Both the position numbers and the translations under genes were made by a program. This document shows, piece after piece, positions 24,704-36,110 of a stretch of DNA of 64,000 nt. Under the pieces are notes generated by a model, which was given only the letters and a program-made list of their open reading frames with translations, was not told the origin of the DNA and did not search any database. The stretch lies in contig VWZF01005807.1 in NCBI GenBank assembly GCA_013396755.1, positions 1,643,746 to 1,707,745 on the forward strand, read 5' to 3'. Numbering within the stretch: position 1 is the first letter of the stretch; the number at the start of each line of letters is the position of its first letter. This stretch comes from Sclerurus mexicanus. Taxonomy: Eukaryota > Chordata > Aves > Passeriformes > Furnariidae.

Positions 24704-25288
24704 TGTCTTGGTCTTATCTCAGCGAGCAACCAAGTTCCACACTACTCCCCCACCAGTAAAATCAGGGTGAGAATCAGAAAGGTAAAAGTCAGAAAACTCA
24801 TATGTTGAGATAAAGACAGTTTAATAAGAAAAGCAAAAGCTGCATGCACAAGGAAAACACAACAAGGAATTAATTCACTGCTTCCCATGGGCAGGCAAGT
24901 GTTCAGACATCTCCAGGAGAGCAGGACCCTATCAAACATAACAGTGACGTGGGAAGACAAATGTCATCACTTCAAATATCTCCCCCTTTCTCCTTCTTCC
25001 CCTCACTTTATATACTGGCCATGATGCCATATGGTATGGAATATCCTTTTGGTCATTTTGGGTCACCTATCCTGGCTGTGTCTCCTCCCAACCTCCCATG
25101 TACTCCCAAATACTTTGCCAGTGTGGCAATATGAAAATCAGAAAAAGTCTTGGCTTTGTGTAAGCTTTGCTCAGCAATGACAAAAATATCTTTGTATTAT
25201 CATCATTCTGTTCAGCACAAATCCAAAATACAGCTCCATACCATCCACTGTGAAGACAATTAACTCTACCCCAGCCAAAACCAGCACA
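24704..25288 (-). mobile_element. Solo LTR, family A, antisense
   Basis: Reverse complement of the 22479 LTR family: the right edge reads CCAGCCAAAACCAGCACA and the left edge TGTCTTGG. Length is about 585 bp, similar to the 22479 copy. The internal TATA box is on the minus strand at 25007-25014. A clear target duplication is not visible. It lies 1.65 kb from the plus-strand LTR in opposite orientation, so the two cannot be the paired LTRs of one simple provirus. Confidence 0.88.
25007..25014 (-). promoter_or_regulatory. TATA box of antisense family-A LTR
   Basis: The complement reads TATATAAA and lies at the same place in the element as the TATA box of the 22479 copy. Confidence 0.55.
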
Positions 25289-26029
25289 GCAAGTCTAGTC
25301 CATAATAACAGTTTTCATACTTTCTGCTTCCTCACTGCCCTGCTAAATTATCATCTGAAGATAAGTCATTAGATATAAAAGTTTATCCACATATCAAGTC
25401 TGCATTGCCAAGAAAAAAACTTTGAAAAATATTGCTTTTCATCTAGAAAACATTATATGCAATATGTTTGTCAGTAACTCATTTTATGTAAGAAAAAAGA
25501 AAACTGAAAGAATTAGTGTTTAATGTACTGTAGGCAAAATGCCACTTAAATGATTTTCATCATGATATGACCCTCTCAGCAGAAAGCTGAGTTGAAGTAT
25601 TAAATATGTTAATGAGCGGCTTGAATAAATGTGGATATGATGGTTTTCACAATATTTTGAAACCTTTTTCTTTCATAATCATAGGAATATCTGTGAATTA
25701 CCGTACTATTTTATCATCTCTTTTCCCAGAGTCTTTTGAAGCTGAAAATACTCCAAAGAAAACTTTTGTGTAGTTACAGCATGTAAGTATGGGTAGAGAT
25801 TTCTTTCAAGGTTAGACATGAGATGCCTCATGTTCTTTCTGAGCCACCTTTTTTTTTGTTCTTTGGCAGCATTACACAGCAGAAGTCCAGGGGACATGGG
25901 AGGACACAGGGGATCTTTACTTCTAGTATGAATAGCAGAACCTTCAAGTTGTTTGGCAGACCACAATATCTCTTGCTACATTAGCTGAGTTTCCTTGTTC
26001 AATCTAATGTGTAATTAAACACAGAACCT
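25289..26029. other. Unique AT-rich DNA
   Basis: No gene or repeat recognised. The 86-codon frame at 25706-25966 on the minus strand is unsupported. Confidence 0.45.
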
Positions 26030-26503
26030 TCAAATCAGAGAACAGCTCAAGTTGGAAGGGACCTTGAGATAAAGACAGTTTAATAGGAAAAGCAAAAGCT
26101 TTCATACATCTGGTCCAAACCTTTGTGAGAAAGGAAGATGAGTTGAGATTATCTAGCACCTTGTACAAAGACATCTTGAAAACCTACAGTGACGAGGCCT
26201 CTACCATATCCCTAGGAAGTCTTTTTTCTCCAGTTAATGGTTGTTGTCACTGTAAAAGATTCTGTCTTATTTAAAGACAAAATCTTTCCTGGTGCAATTT
26301 ATATCAGTTGCCCCTTGTATTCGCTGTGACTCCTTGTGAAGAGAGAGCCTCTCTCCTCTTTGCAGCTGCCTTTTAAGTACTGCAATACTATGATGAGGTC
26401 CTCCCTGAGCCTTCTCTTCTCCTGGAAGGAAAGACCTAAATCCTTCAGTCTTTACCCACAAGGTAGATTCCCCAGCCCTTTGATAATCTTAGTGGAAACA
26501 TGA
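26030..26503 (-). mobile_element. CR1 LINE fragment, antisense, carrying an LTR patch
   Basis: The element's 3' end is at the left, with CAGCTCAAGTTGGAAGGGACC, the complement of the CR1 tail. It continues through the CR1 C-terminal coding region to a 5' truncation near 26503. Immediately after GGGACCTTGAGAT comes about 30 bp foreign to CR1 that matches the family-A LTR, after which CR1 sequence resumes at CATCTGGTCCAAACC. The 64-codon minus frame at 26267-26461 is a CR1 coding scrap. Confidence 0.88.
26064..26100. repeat. 37-bp patch shared with the LTR at 24805-24841
   Basis: The two segments match at 36 of 37 positions (one A/G difference near the middle). In the LTR this is ordinary element sequence; here it interrupts a CR1. 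The motif TTGAGAT at the left boundary is shared with CR1, a likely microhomology. Confidence 0.9.
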
Positions 26504-28683
26504 AACTGTTCACACTACTAAACTATTGACACCTATATACTTCCTGATCTCCTCAGGATTCTCATTTAGTGACAAAAATAAAAGAGATGACTATTGCCCT
26601 GGGATCAGTTCAGAGGCTCTGTGGCTCATATCCTAAACTGACTTTTTAAACTGCTGCTTTCCCGCCATATGCATGTACAGGGGAGATTCAATCTAAATTA
26701 CCATGATCCCCTAGATCCTGTCTTGCTCCTTTCCATGTTCTGTTATTAAACGCCTGTCAATGGTTTAATTCCTTGCCCTTTTGCTGGAGACCCATTATGA
26801 CACTAATCTATGATGTAGATGCCTCAGAAATTGCTGCCTGAGAAGGGAGGAAGGAACAGGAAATTCATTAACAGGGACAAGAAGAGGAAAAAGTAAAAAC
26901 TGTAAACCATGGTGCTACCAAAATGGTCACTGTAGCTGCAGCTCTCTGGAAATGAAAAAGATATTGACCAGAGATGTAGGAAAATATATTCCTTTTCATA
27001 AAGTTACAGTTTTGTGAGTAAAATACCATTATTTATGTGTAGTCTTTCATAAAGTTATTCCTACTTATGTGGTGTTTATGGTTCTGAATAGATGTGGAAA
27101 GTAAGGCAAAAATATGGCTTCCACCATAAAATGATAAAGAAAGACGAGATGGAAAATAATCGTCAGGTACTATATGAGAGAAGGGAAAGTTACAAAGGAC
27201 AAGACAGTATTCAGGAAAAGACTAAAGCTGATATTTGAAAGATCTGGAATATAAAAACTTAGTTTAGCTACTTCTAATTGTAGGGTAAGAATGCTTGACT
27301 GGTGTTATCTGCAGTTCTACTGTCATGATTATGAGACTGCAGGACCTAGTTGAATATATCAGCATTTGCTTAATTTTCCATCTCTTTTGTTCCTGTATTT
27401 TCGTTTCCTTCCTGCCAGTGTACCAAGGCAAGGATGGACTATAGACAACTAAGTTTTCCCATGAAATGTTAAAATGAAATAACAAATGTGGTGTATGGGG
27501 GACCTCAGAGGTACTCATGTCTTAAAATTTAGGTCGATTTTTCAGAAGTTAAGTGGTCTCTATGGAAAATAATACTTGTCACTGATATTTTTCATCTGTT
27601 CTTTTCTTAGGGTTCTTCTTTCATACACAAACAATTCAGGAAAACTTGAGTTTTTCTAAATTTCAATCAAAATTTAGGAAATTCAGATGAATTTGCTATC
27701 TAAAATTAATTTTTTTTCAATACTCCAGAGATACCTAAACCTGGATCTTAAGCACCTTTCTCTCATCTGGGATACCTAACTTCATTCTGACATTCATTCC
27801 AACAAACTGTGGGCACCACAAATATTGAGGCATTCAGTGAATCAGCTGTATACAATCTCAACAAAATGCAGAAATTGAGAAAGGTCTATTCCAGTTATGT
27901 TGCACTGAAATGCTACTTAATTCCATATGTAAAAAAAAAAAAAATCTATTTTTTTTTATTAAAATGTATAAGAGTACCCCAGAATAAATTACTTCCATGC
28001 ACTGAAAGATTAGTTTTATATTAACATTAACCACATATTTAAAAAAAAAAAAAAAAGAAAAAGACAGAGAGGAATGAGGCCATAAAACACATCCTGGTGA
28101 GTACAGTAACAAAAATGTCCTGCAAATAAATTGGGGCACAGCAGGAAGGACTCTGTTCATAAGCAGCAGGCTCCTAAAATTGATCATCTGTCTTGCTGAA
28201 AGTTAATGGAGCTCTCTCAATATAGAAAGAATATAGTCAATCATGCTTCGTAGTATAATTAACTACTGACTAAAGTTGGAATGAGCTGAAAATATTTCAC
28301 GGGTATGGCAGAAAGACTAGCAGAGTTGATGATCTTCCTGGTTCTGTAACACCAGTGGGAGATGTTGAATGTCTGTATTGAGATACTGTGTACCTACTCA
28401 GGATACAGTGTCAAATTATTTTTACACTGTTATGGAATCTGAAAATGTAACCCTGTCTTCTTCATATGCTGATATCACTGGAATTTCAAATCATATATTA
28501 TGACATGGATGTTTATAGAATCCACACCTGAATTTCTGTTGAGTTTCTTAGTCATGAGAAGGAAACAGAGTCTGTCAGGAGTGCCATTGAAATTATTGAT
28601 AGCCTACCTCCTGATAATTTAGAAACACAGGTGTCAGCATGTCTGCAGAAAATCAAACAACAGTTAATAATCATGAACTGTAC
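26504..28683. other. Unique AT-rich DNA
   Basis: Contains A-runs near 27930 and 28040. No retroelement boundary or coding domain recognised. The 109-codon minus frame at 27858-28187 crosses these homopolymers and is low-complexity. Confidence 0.5.
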
Positions 28684-28821
28684 TGAAATCACAAAATATT
28701 CTGAGTTGGAAGGGTTCCATAAGGATCACGGAGTCCAACTCTTCAATGAATGTCCCATATGGTGACTAAACTATGTCATTGGTATTAGAACTATGCTCTA
28801 AACCACTGAGCTAATCTCAGG
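28684..28821 (-). mobile_element. Chimeric SINE: tRNA-Ile-like head with CR1-like tail (TguSINE1-type)
   Basis: Read on the minus strand, the element starts with a tRNA-like head. TAGCTCAGTGG (complement of 28803-28813) is a good RNA polymerase III box A, and an anticodon-loop-like TTCTAATACC carries AAT, the tRNA-Ile anticodon (28784-28786 on plus). The expected box B near 28755-28770 is eroded. The tail (28684-28745) is a CR1 3' end with GAGTTGGACTCCGTGATCC and CTTCCAACTCAGAATATT. SINEs of this composition were described from zebra finch as TguSINE1; they depend on CR1 machinery. This copy is diverged and non-functional. Confidence 0.85.
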
Positions 28822-31800
28822 GTCACAAATGAAGCTAGAAATAAATTTAAAAATAATCTCAGAAAGAGAATGACAACCTATTTTAATGACACATGCAAAG
28901 AAATGGGACTTCATCCTAGAGTCATCAAGTGCCACTGAAAGAAGCATCAAGTCCAGTACGACTGTAAAGTCACCACTTTCAGTAGGTGTAGGCACATGTA
29001 GAAATGATGTCTCAGTGTTGCTAAATGTGTGAAAGCCAGGATGAAACTGTTTACATAAATAATACCTGTATTTTTCTAACTAAACTGTAGTTGAGTTTTA
29101 ACCACTTGTGAGTGAACTTTGATGATAACTGTAGTCTTGGAATGTACATAGCAAGTTTTCAGAGTCATCTTTTCTTTTCTCTTGGATTAATTGGACCTTG
29201 TTTCCCAAGGATGAGAAGTAAAGATTTATTATTTTATTTTATTTTTCATTTTTATTTTATTCTTTAGTAGCATGGGACAATGTTGTGAAGTTTCAGGATC
29301 CTGAAACAGTGATAAATTATTATCACTATTTTCAATATATTAAACGAGCACAGGACAAGGACAGCTGATAGATCAGAAAGCAGAAGACTGCAACAGTTTT
29401 CTCAGTTTCAGTGATTAACAGCAGGGGTAATAACACAAGTATCAATTAAAAATATTGAGCATTAGGAAGAGTCAGAAAGGCCAGGCCATAGACGTTGCTG
29501 GGAATACACAGGCAGAATGTTAAGTTTTAATCAGGAGCCCCTACTGTGAGGACTGTGAGTGCTTTTGATTTCACAGCATTAAAGTCTGACTTACATTTTT
29601 CTGGTAAGAAGAAATGAAAGACAGACCTAGAAAATTTTACTGTAACATGATATACATGAGGCATATCTTCCTTGCAGTGGCATATAAACATAAGCTATAT
29701 GTGAATTATCGACATTTCATAGCATATTTGTTGATTAGCCATAAAAAGTGAGAGTTTGAAATTTACTGAAGTAGTTAAATGTATTTTCTAAGATGCTATT
29801 TCTTGTTATAGAAATAGTGATTGCTCTGATCGTCTCACTAGATATGCCCATGACTGAAGCAGGGAAACATTTATTTTGTATTATCAACTAATTACAAATA
29901 TGCATCATAACTTTACAATAAGAAGGAAACAATGATGGGAGTAAAACCTTATCAGCTAGCAGACTGCATTGCAAAAGACTTGAAAAGCTCAAAAGCAAAT
30001 ATAGACTAAAGCTGAATAAGATATGATACAGAAGTGTGGTTTGACATTTAAAGATTGTATAAGATGCAGTCATTTTCGTTTTGAGAACCAAACAGCTGAG
30101 ACTGAATATCTAAAAAAAAAGGGGGAAAAAGGCTACCTGAAGGCATAAGAATATCTACAAAGGTGAACACAGCATTACAGATTATTTTTAACTGTTTGGG
30201 GTTTTTTGGTTTTTTTTTTTTTCCTCAGAATAGTATTATTTCAGCTGTTTTGATTATTGAATCCTACAAAGTTCCCTATGGAAGGGCGTATTTAAGACAC
30301 TTGGAAAAAAAAAGTATGTATATATGTATTTTAGCTATAGAAACTTACAGATCCATAAAAGATGGTACAGACCCCCAAAAGGTTCATACTTCATACATGA
30401 CCACTTCATAAAGCATTCTATTTTGTACGACTTCAGAAAAACAGGGTATTAGGTGAGGAAAACCTAATAATGTCCAAGCTAATTTTTGGAATCTTAGAGA
30501 AATATTCTACTATTCATCATTAAAGCACATATTATTCTTGGAATAAGGTTTATTTTATAGACAGTTTATAGTCAATTCATTGGAAATTTTACTATTGACA
30601 ATGAAAAAGTGCTTGATAATATATATAAACTATTTTTTCAAGAGATGGCATGAGTTTCATTATGTAGAGTTAAGCAGAAGTAAATATTTTATAGTTCTTG
30701 GCAGTTTCCTTGTTCATTCATTCATCACAATGATCTTGAAACACATATTCTTCCAAGGACTTCTTGGATTTTTAATTCCTCAAGCAACATGAAATTGTAA
30801 ATTAAAGCCCTTAAAAGTTACCAAAGGACCTAAGGAAGGCATATCTCTCTGAGAGAATACATGGGAGAGTCTTCCTAACTTTTAAATTCCCTTTCCTTTA
30901 CTTCAAAAAGAAAAGGAGGGGGAAAAAAAAGGCAAACACAAAACTCAACAGTACCTTTATGTATCGACATTAATAAATGACATGTTGTAAAATAAACCTG
31001 AAGGAAGTTTTGACTTTTTTCAGACTAGCACAAAAGAAATAGGTTTCTAATTTTAAAAAATAGTGTCTGAGAATTATAGAAATATTTTCTGTCATTTTCC
31101 ACTAATTTTCTTTATTATTAAAATAAAAATTTTAGGTCATGAGCCAGCAAGGTCAAAACCTGCAAACTGAAAAGTTATTTTCTTTTTCCCCCATAATGAT
31201 TTTTGTTTCATCTTTAAATGGCCTTGTGTAGTACTTGCTGAAATCACAGAGAGTGTTTTCGTTGACTTCCCCAGAGAATGTTTGGGCCTTGAATTAGAAT
31301 AAAAAGCAAATGTGACTGTATATTATAAGAATAACCATTGTATGAAAAAAAAAAAAAAGCAAACAAACAAAACTTTTTCTGTCAAGGTAGAGTACAGAAA
31401 AACATAAAAATTCTTATAGAGAAAAAGCACTGCTTTATTTGCCTTTCTCTTTCATTTTCTTCTGTTCATACAAGAATATTGCATATGTTCTCTCTCTGCA
31501 TCAGTCTGCACTACATGACTAATTATGTCCTTGCATTAAATAATCCAAAACATTGTATGATGGCCTTAAACATATAAATACTAATACATATCTTATTATG
31601 AATGCTGTTTATGTAATAGTTTGCCCTGAAGTGTGGCATTTCAGTTGTACAGATTTCTATGTCATTTAAAATATGCCATTCCATCAATAATTCTAAGTTC
31701 AGTTTCGCCACCCATGAGGCAGTTATTTCTTTCTTTGTGTTTTAAGGTACTGAATTTGCATTAGAGTTGTTAAAAGGGATTTCAAAATTATTCAGAGGCA

Positions 31801-31932
31801 TATTATGGACAGTATAATGTTTTTGAAACCCTTCTATTCTAAAGCAAACTAAAGCATGCAAAGCTTTAAAATTCGAGTGACATTGCAGTCGCAAATATGG
31901 AATAGGTAACAGATCTCTGACAGAGAATGGAG
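28822..31932. other. Unique AT-rich DNA
   Basis: Contains T-rich patches near 29235 and 30203 and an A-run near 31348. Frames of 60-82 codons show no domain. No retroelement end recognised. Confidence 0.5.
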
Positions 31933-32525
31933 TGTTATGTTTTAACTCCAGACAGAAATTAAGCACCACACAGCCACCCCCTCATTCTTCCCTGGTGGGA
32001 CGGAGGAGAGAATTGGAAGGGTAAATGTGGAAAACTCATGTGTTGAGATAAAATACAATTCAATAGATAAAGCAAAAGCCACCTACACCAGCAAAACAAA
32101 ACCAGGAATTCATTCACCATTTCCCATTGGCAGGCAGGTGTTCAGCAAACCTGAGAAAAGCAGGGCCCCATCAAATGTAACAGGACTTGGGAAGACAAAG
32201 ACAATCACTCTGAACTTCGCCCCTTCCTAGTTCTTCCCCCAAATTCATATGCTGAACGTGATGTCATATGGTCTGGGATACCCCTAGGGTCAGTCAGGGT
32301 CAGCTGTCCCTGCTGTGTACCCTCCCAAATAACTGTGCACCCCCAGCCTTCCCACTGGTGTTGTGAGAAGAGAGGCAGAAAAGGCCTTGACTTTGCATAA
32401 GCACTTATCAGCAATAGCTAAAGCTTTCCTGAATTATCAACACTATTTACAGCACAAATTCAAAACACAGCCCCACGCCAGCTACTGTGAAGAAACTTAG
32501 CTCTATACCAGAAGAAACCAGCACA
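31933..32525 (-). mobile_element. Solo LTR, family A, antisense
   Basis: Same family as 24704: the left edge reads TGTTATGTTTTAACTCCAGA, followed by a TTAAGCACCACACAGCC block. The AAAGCAAAAGCC block is near 32080, TGCTGTGTACCCTCCCA near 32317, and the right edge is AAACCAGCACA at 32515-32525. The TATA region is mutated to a CATATG-type sequence near 32246. No adjacent retroviral coding sequence. Length is about 590 bp, so the LTR is essentially complete. Confidence 0.83.
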
Positions 32526-34054
32526 AAGTTTTCCTAGGGAACTACATTTTTTCATCTTCAAGTAAATGTCATTGGAAAATAAATGAGCTCCAGAAGCAGT
32601 TACAGATGCTTGAATCCACTTAAGTGCAAAAACAGTGTTATGTGCTAACAGTGGATTTACATGATTCATTCGAGGTGTTCAGGCAGTATCTTTTAAAGAT
32701 TAATATCACAGACAAATTAAGTCTACTATAAATAGCTGTCATTGCATAGCAAATTTAGACACAATAGACTTTGTGAAGTCAAATTAACAGATTAATTACT
32801 GTTCATTTGTAAGTGTATGAATACATCATACAAAGCACACAGTTAAAGTATGGAAATTCTGTCAAATGCCTTTAGAACTATAAAAGTCCACCTTCTTAAT
32901 GAAAAGCACCTATTTATGGAATTATCACAAGTTTCCTCCAAAATGTAAGAGTGACTGTGCAATCTAGTCACATGTTTTGGCAGGAAAAACAAATACGGTC
33001 TTTAGCCTTCACATTTATTCTTCAGAGTACACCTTTGACACCATAATTAATACATCCCTCACCATGCCCTCACTTCAAATGTAAAAATAATTAATTTGAG
33101 GGAAAAAAAAGTCAATTAACACAAATGAAATTCAGACAAAACAGACTGTAGCCTATAGGTGGCAAATCACTGCAGCTGTGAGGGAAATGAGAAAAGAAAA
33201 GTGATATACACTGTTCAAGACAGGTCATTTTGTAAACAGATAAGGCCAGAACTCAGCATCTTCTCTATATTGCAACAGATGCTCTAATGTTAGAAAAAGT
33301 CATTTAAGTGTAACAAACTGTATTGACTCGCAGTTGACTAGCAGAAGAATTCTAAGGGTTTGGGTTAGTTTTCAGACGTGAGCCTCTGATAACAGCTGAG
33401 ACATCCTACGTATTGAAAATTTCTGTATGACTACCTGTAAAGAAATAAGACTGGAGGAAATCTGAGACTTCACAAATTGGCAGCTAGAGCTACACCCTGT
33501 AGCATCTAAAGTTTCATTAGACATCTAAGCTTAAGTGACTGAATCCCACCATGGTATCCAATTACCTGTGTGACAAGAGATGCTGTTTTTCCTGGTAGAG
33601 GATAAGAGGAGAGAAGGTTTCTCCATGTGGTGTGGAACAGGTTTCATATGCCAGAAAAAAATGAAACTAAACACAGTGTGTGATTATTCACTCCATGAAG
33701 CAAACCTTACGCCTCTTGTCTTGAACTAAGAATTTGTAAAGCAATAGGTTTGTTTACCTAAGCCATTACCAGGACCTCTGTGGAGCTTTATACTGTGCTG
33801 TGGAGGTGAGAGAGAAAGCAGGTAGGTAGAAATTTTGTGTACCTTGATGTACTCTTTGTCATAGGCTAACTATACTACATACTTCATCACTCATAAAATT
33901 ACTTGAAAGCTCTTTCTCAGTACATAATTATTCTATGCAACAATGTTCTTATTCCTCTGTGGTCAAGAAAGTAGTTAAACCAGACTTGACACCTAGTCAT
34001 TCCACTAGAACGCAAGTTGAGTATCCCAATATGGAGTGTGATTGGTTTTTAGCT
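32526..34054. other. Unique DNA
   Basis: No gene, LTR or LINE end recognised. Confidence 0.5.
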
Positions 34055-34096
34055 CATGTACATATATATGTGTATATATACATATATATATATATA
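34055..34096. repeat. Alternating purine-pyrimidine (CA/TA/TG)n run
   Basis: A 42-base run of strictly alternating pyrimidine and purine, mostly TA with a few TG and CA steps. It is a simple repeat that may melt or adopt unusual structure easily. Confidence 0.85.
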
Positions 34097-34099
34097 AAT

Positions 34100-35400
34100 A
34101 ACTCAAAAATATTATCCACTGAAGTAAGAGTCTGATGTAGAATGTCAGGCGACAAAATGTTATTGACGTCTGTAGAAAAATGAAACACTGAAATCTTCTA
34201 TATTTAACATCATCAATATAACAGATTCCTTTGTTCTTTCCTATTCTATTTCTAAATTATGTTGTTACTTTTTGTCATATTATTCTGTCTTTTTTTAAAA
34301 ATTTTTTCATTCCTAATCATTCATTTTGCCTCATTCTCCTTTTGTCACCCACATACAGCTCTTCAATAGAAAACCAGTGTAATATGCCTGTACCATGTTG
34401 CTGCCAGCTGGCTGGGAAGGTTCAAAGACCAGCTTCAAAGGACTAGGGGGGATTTTTTGTTTTAAAGCACTTCCATATTATTTTATTGAAACAGAACACA
34501 GTAGGGTACCCCTACTTACAAAACAACCAGATACTGAATACACAGAATTGTGTCTGCAAACACAGTAGGCATTACAGCATTTTTGTAGCTGCTGACTTCA
34601 GCAGAAATTTTCCTGACTTTGCTAAGTGTATCTGAAAGCATATTGCAGTCCAGTGAGCTTATGAAACACTAAGGAAAGAAATGCAGGTGTCTAATATTCT
34701 TGCAGCAGATAATTTCTTTCTTCCTTTTCTCTCCTCTGCCCCTTTGTTGTCTCCTCTCCATTCTCCATGATCACTGTGATGAAGCAAAATTTTATTTAGG
34801 CTTTTCATTATTGCAGGTTACCAACAGCATCTCCTTTCCATAAGACATTTTGTCTGTATTCAGCCTTCAATCTCACAGTGCTGTGACAATAAGGATTATT
34901 AATGACATTTCTTCAGCAAGTCTTGACCTAAGACTGACATCTTGAACAATCAATCATGAAAGAAATATGTTAGTGGGAAATAAGTTTGGAATATACATTA
35001 ATTTAAAAAGACTACTTCAATCAATGCTCAATTCAGACATTTCACACTGAAATTGTATTATGGAAAAACAGATTTTGATATTTTTCTCCCAGAGAACTTG
35101 CATAGATCTGGTACTTTAATATAATTGGTTGTACAAAACCAAATTATTTGAACTGATGTCTGATCTCTACTAATAGCTAGAAGTAGATGCTGAGAAGAGT
35201 TTTAGTAATAGCAGAGATGGAGCCATTACTTCCAGGATCCATCAGTGACAGATGGTTTTCCAACTTTCAAGTTTCGTTTAGACCATTGCACTTAACTTCA
35301 ATTAATTTGTATTTTTATATGAATTTTCTAATCACTTACTAAACCATTTTACATTTCTCAGTGTGAGACACTGGATTAATTATCAGGTTGGAAACAAGTA
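34100..35400. other. Unique DNA
   Basis: No gene or repeat family recognised. Confidence 0.5.
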
Positions 35401-35431
35401 TGTATGTGTGTGTGTGTGTGTGTGTATGTGT
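35401..35431. repeat. (TG)n microsatellite
   Basis: About 15 TG/TA dinucleotides, placed directly before the GC-rich segment. Confidence 0.9.
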
Positions 35432-35432
35432 A

Positions 35433-36110
35433 GACGAAGGGACAAGTTGAATCTCAACGAGGTGAGGTGATGCCGTATCCCACCTGCCAGCCCCTGAGAG
35501 CCTCATGGGGTGACCCCGGGGCAGCTGTCAGTCAAAGGTACTGTGGGAGCACACCCACACGACGCCCCCTGGAGACCCTAACCCAGCCTTGGATTGGCTG
35601 GCACAGTGGGAGCACTGGCCATCACCATGCCCCAGAGCCCCAGACTAGCCAGTGGGCCAGAAGTCCTGCCTGGGAGAGGTGAACACAGGGGGCCAGCCAG
35701 AACACATCAAAACAGCAGTATGTAGCTTGAGACCTGCCTCCTGGAAGCTGGACTTTCACAGGATTCTTTGGTGGTAGCTCTGATTTTGTCTTAATATCTT
35801 TTCTTTTTACTCCTTCTTCTTCTCTTAATCTCCTTACTTGATATTTTGTGTGAGTTGGGACCAGATGTGTTGGATTTTGCTAAATTGTATGGGTTAGCAT
35901 GTGCTAAGTCATAGCATTGTGGAATGCTTTGTTTTGGTTATATGTTACTCTTTTAAATTTTTGCCAAGTTCTCTTCTCCCTTATTTTCTAACATTATCAG
36001 TAAAGGTATCTCCTGAGAAAATATGTGCATCACATTCTCTTTATGCTGCCTCAAAGTACTAAAGAACTGAGGGCTCATCTAAATATTTGGTGGGCGAATT
36101 TTTTGAGCCT
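35433..36110 (+). mobile_element. Possible LTR or other retroviral remnant with GC-rich head
   Basis: A GC-rich block (35460-35760) is followed by T-rich sequence. Near 36068 comes GAGGGCTCATCTAAATATTTGGTGGGCG, written here across two parts: GAGGGCTCATC then TAAATATTTGGTGGGCG. A TTTGGTGGG-type stretch can mark the tRNA primer-binding site just after a retroviral LTR, but the match is too poor to name a tRNA. No TG...CA boundaries or target duplication are evident. The 71-codon frame at 35467 is a by-product of high GC. Tentative. Confidence 0.35.

Noticed and set aside
22479..25288. A provirus with its two LTRs
   Set aside because: The LTRs are in opposite orientation and the DNA between them shows no retroviral coding sequence.
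28750..28821. A tRNA gene on the minus strand
   Set aside because: Box A and an anticodon-like loop are present, but box B and the acceptor stem are eroded and a CR1 tail follows, so it is a SINE head and not a functional tRNA.
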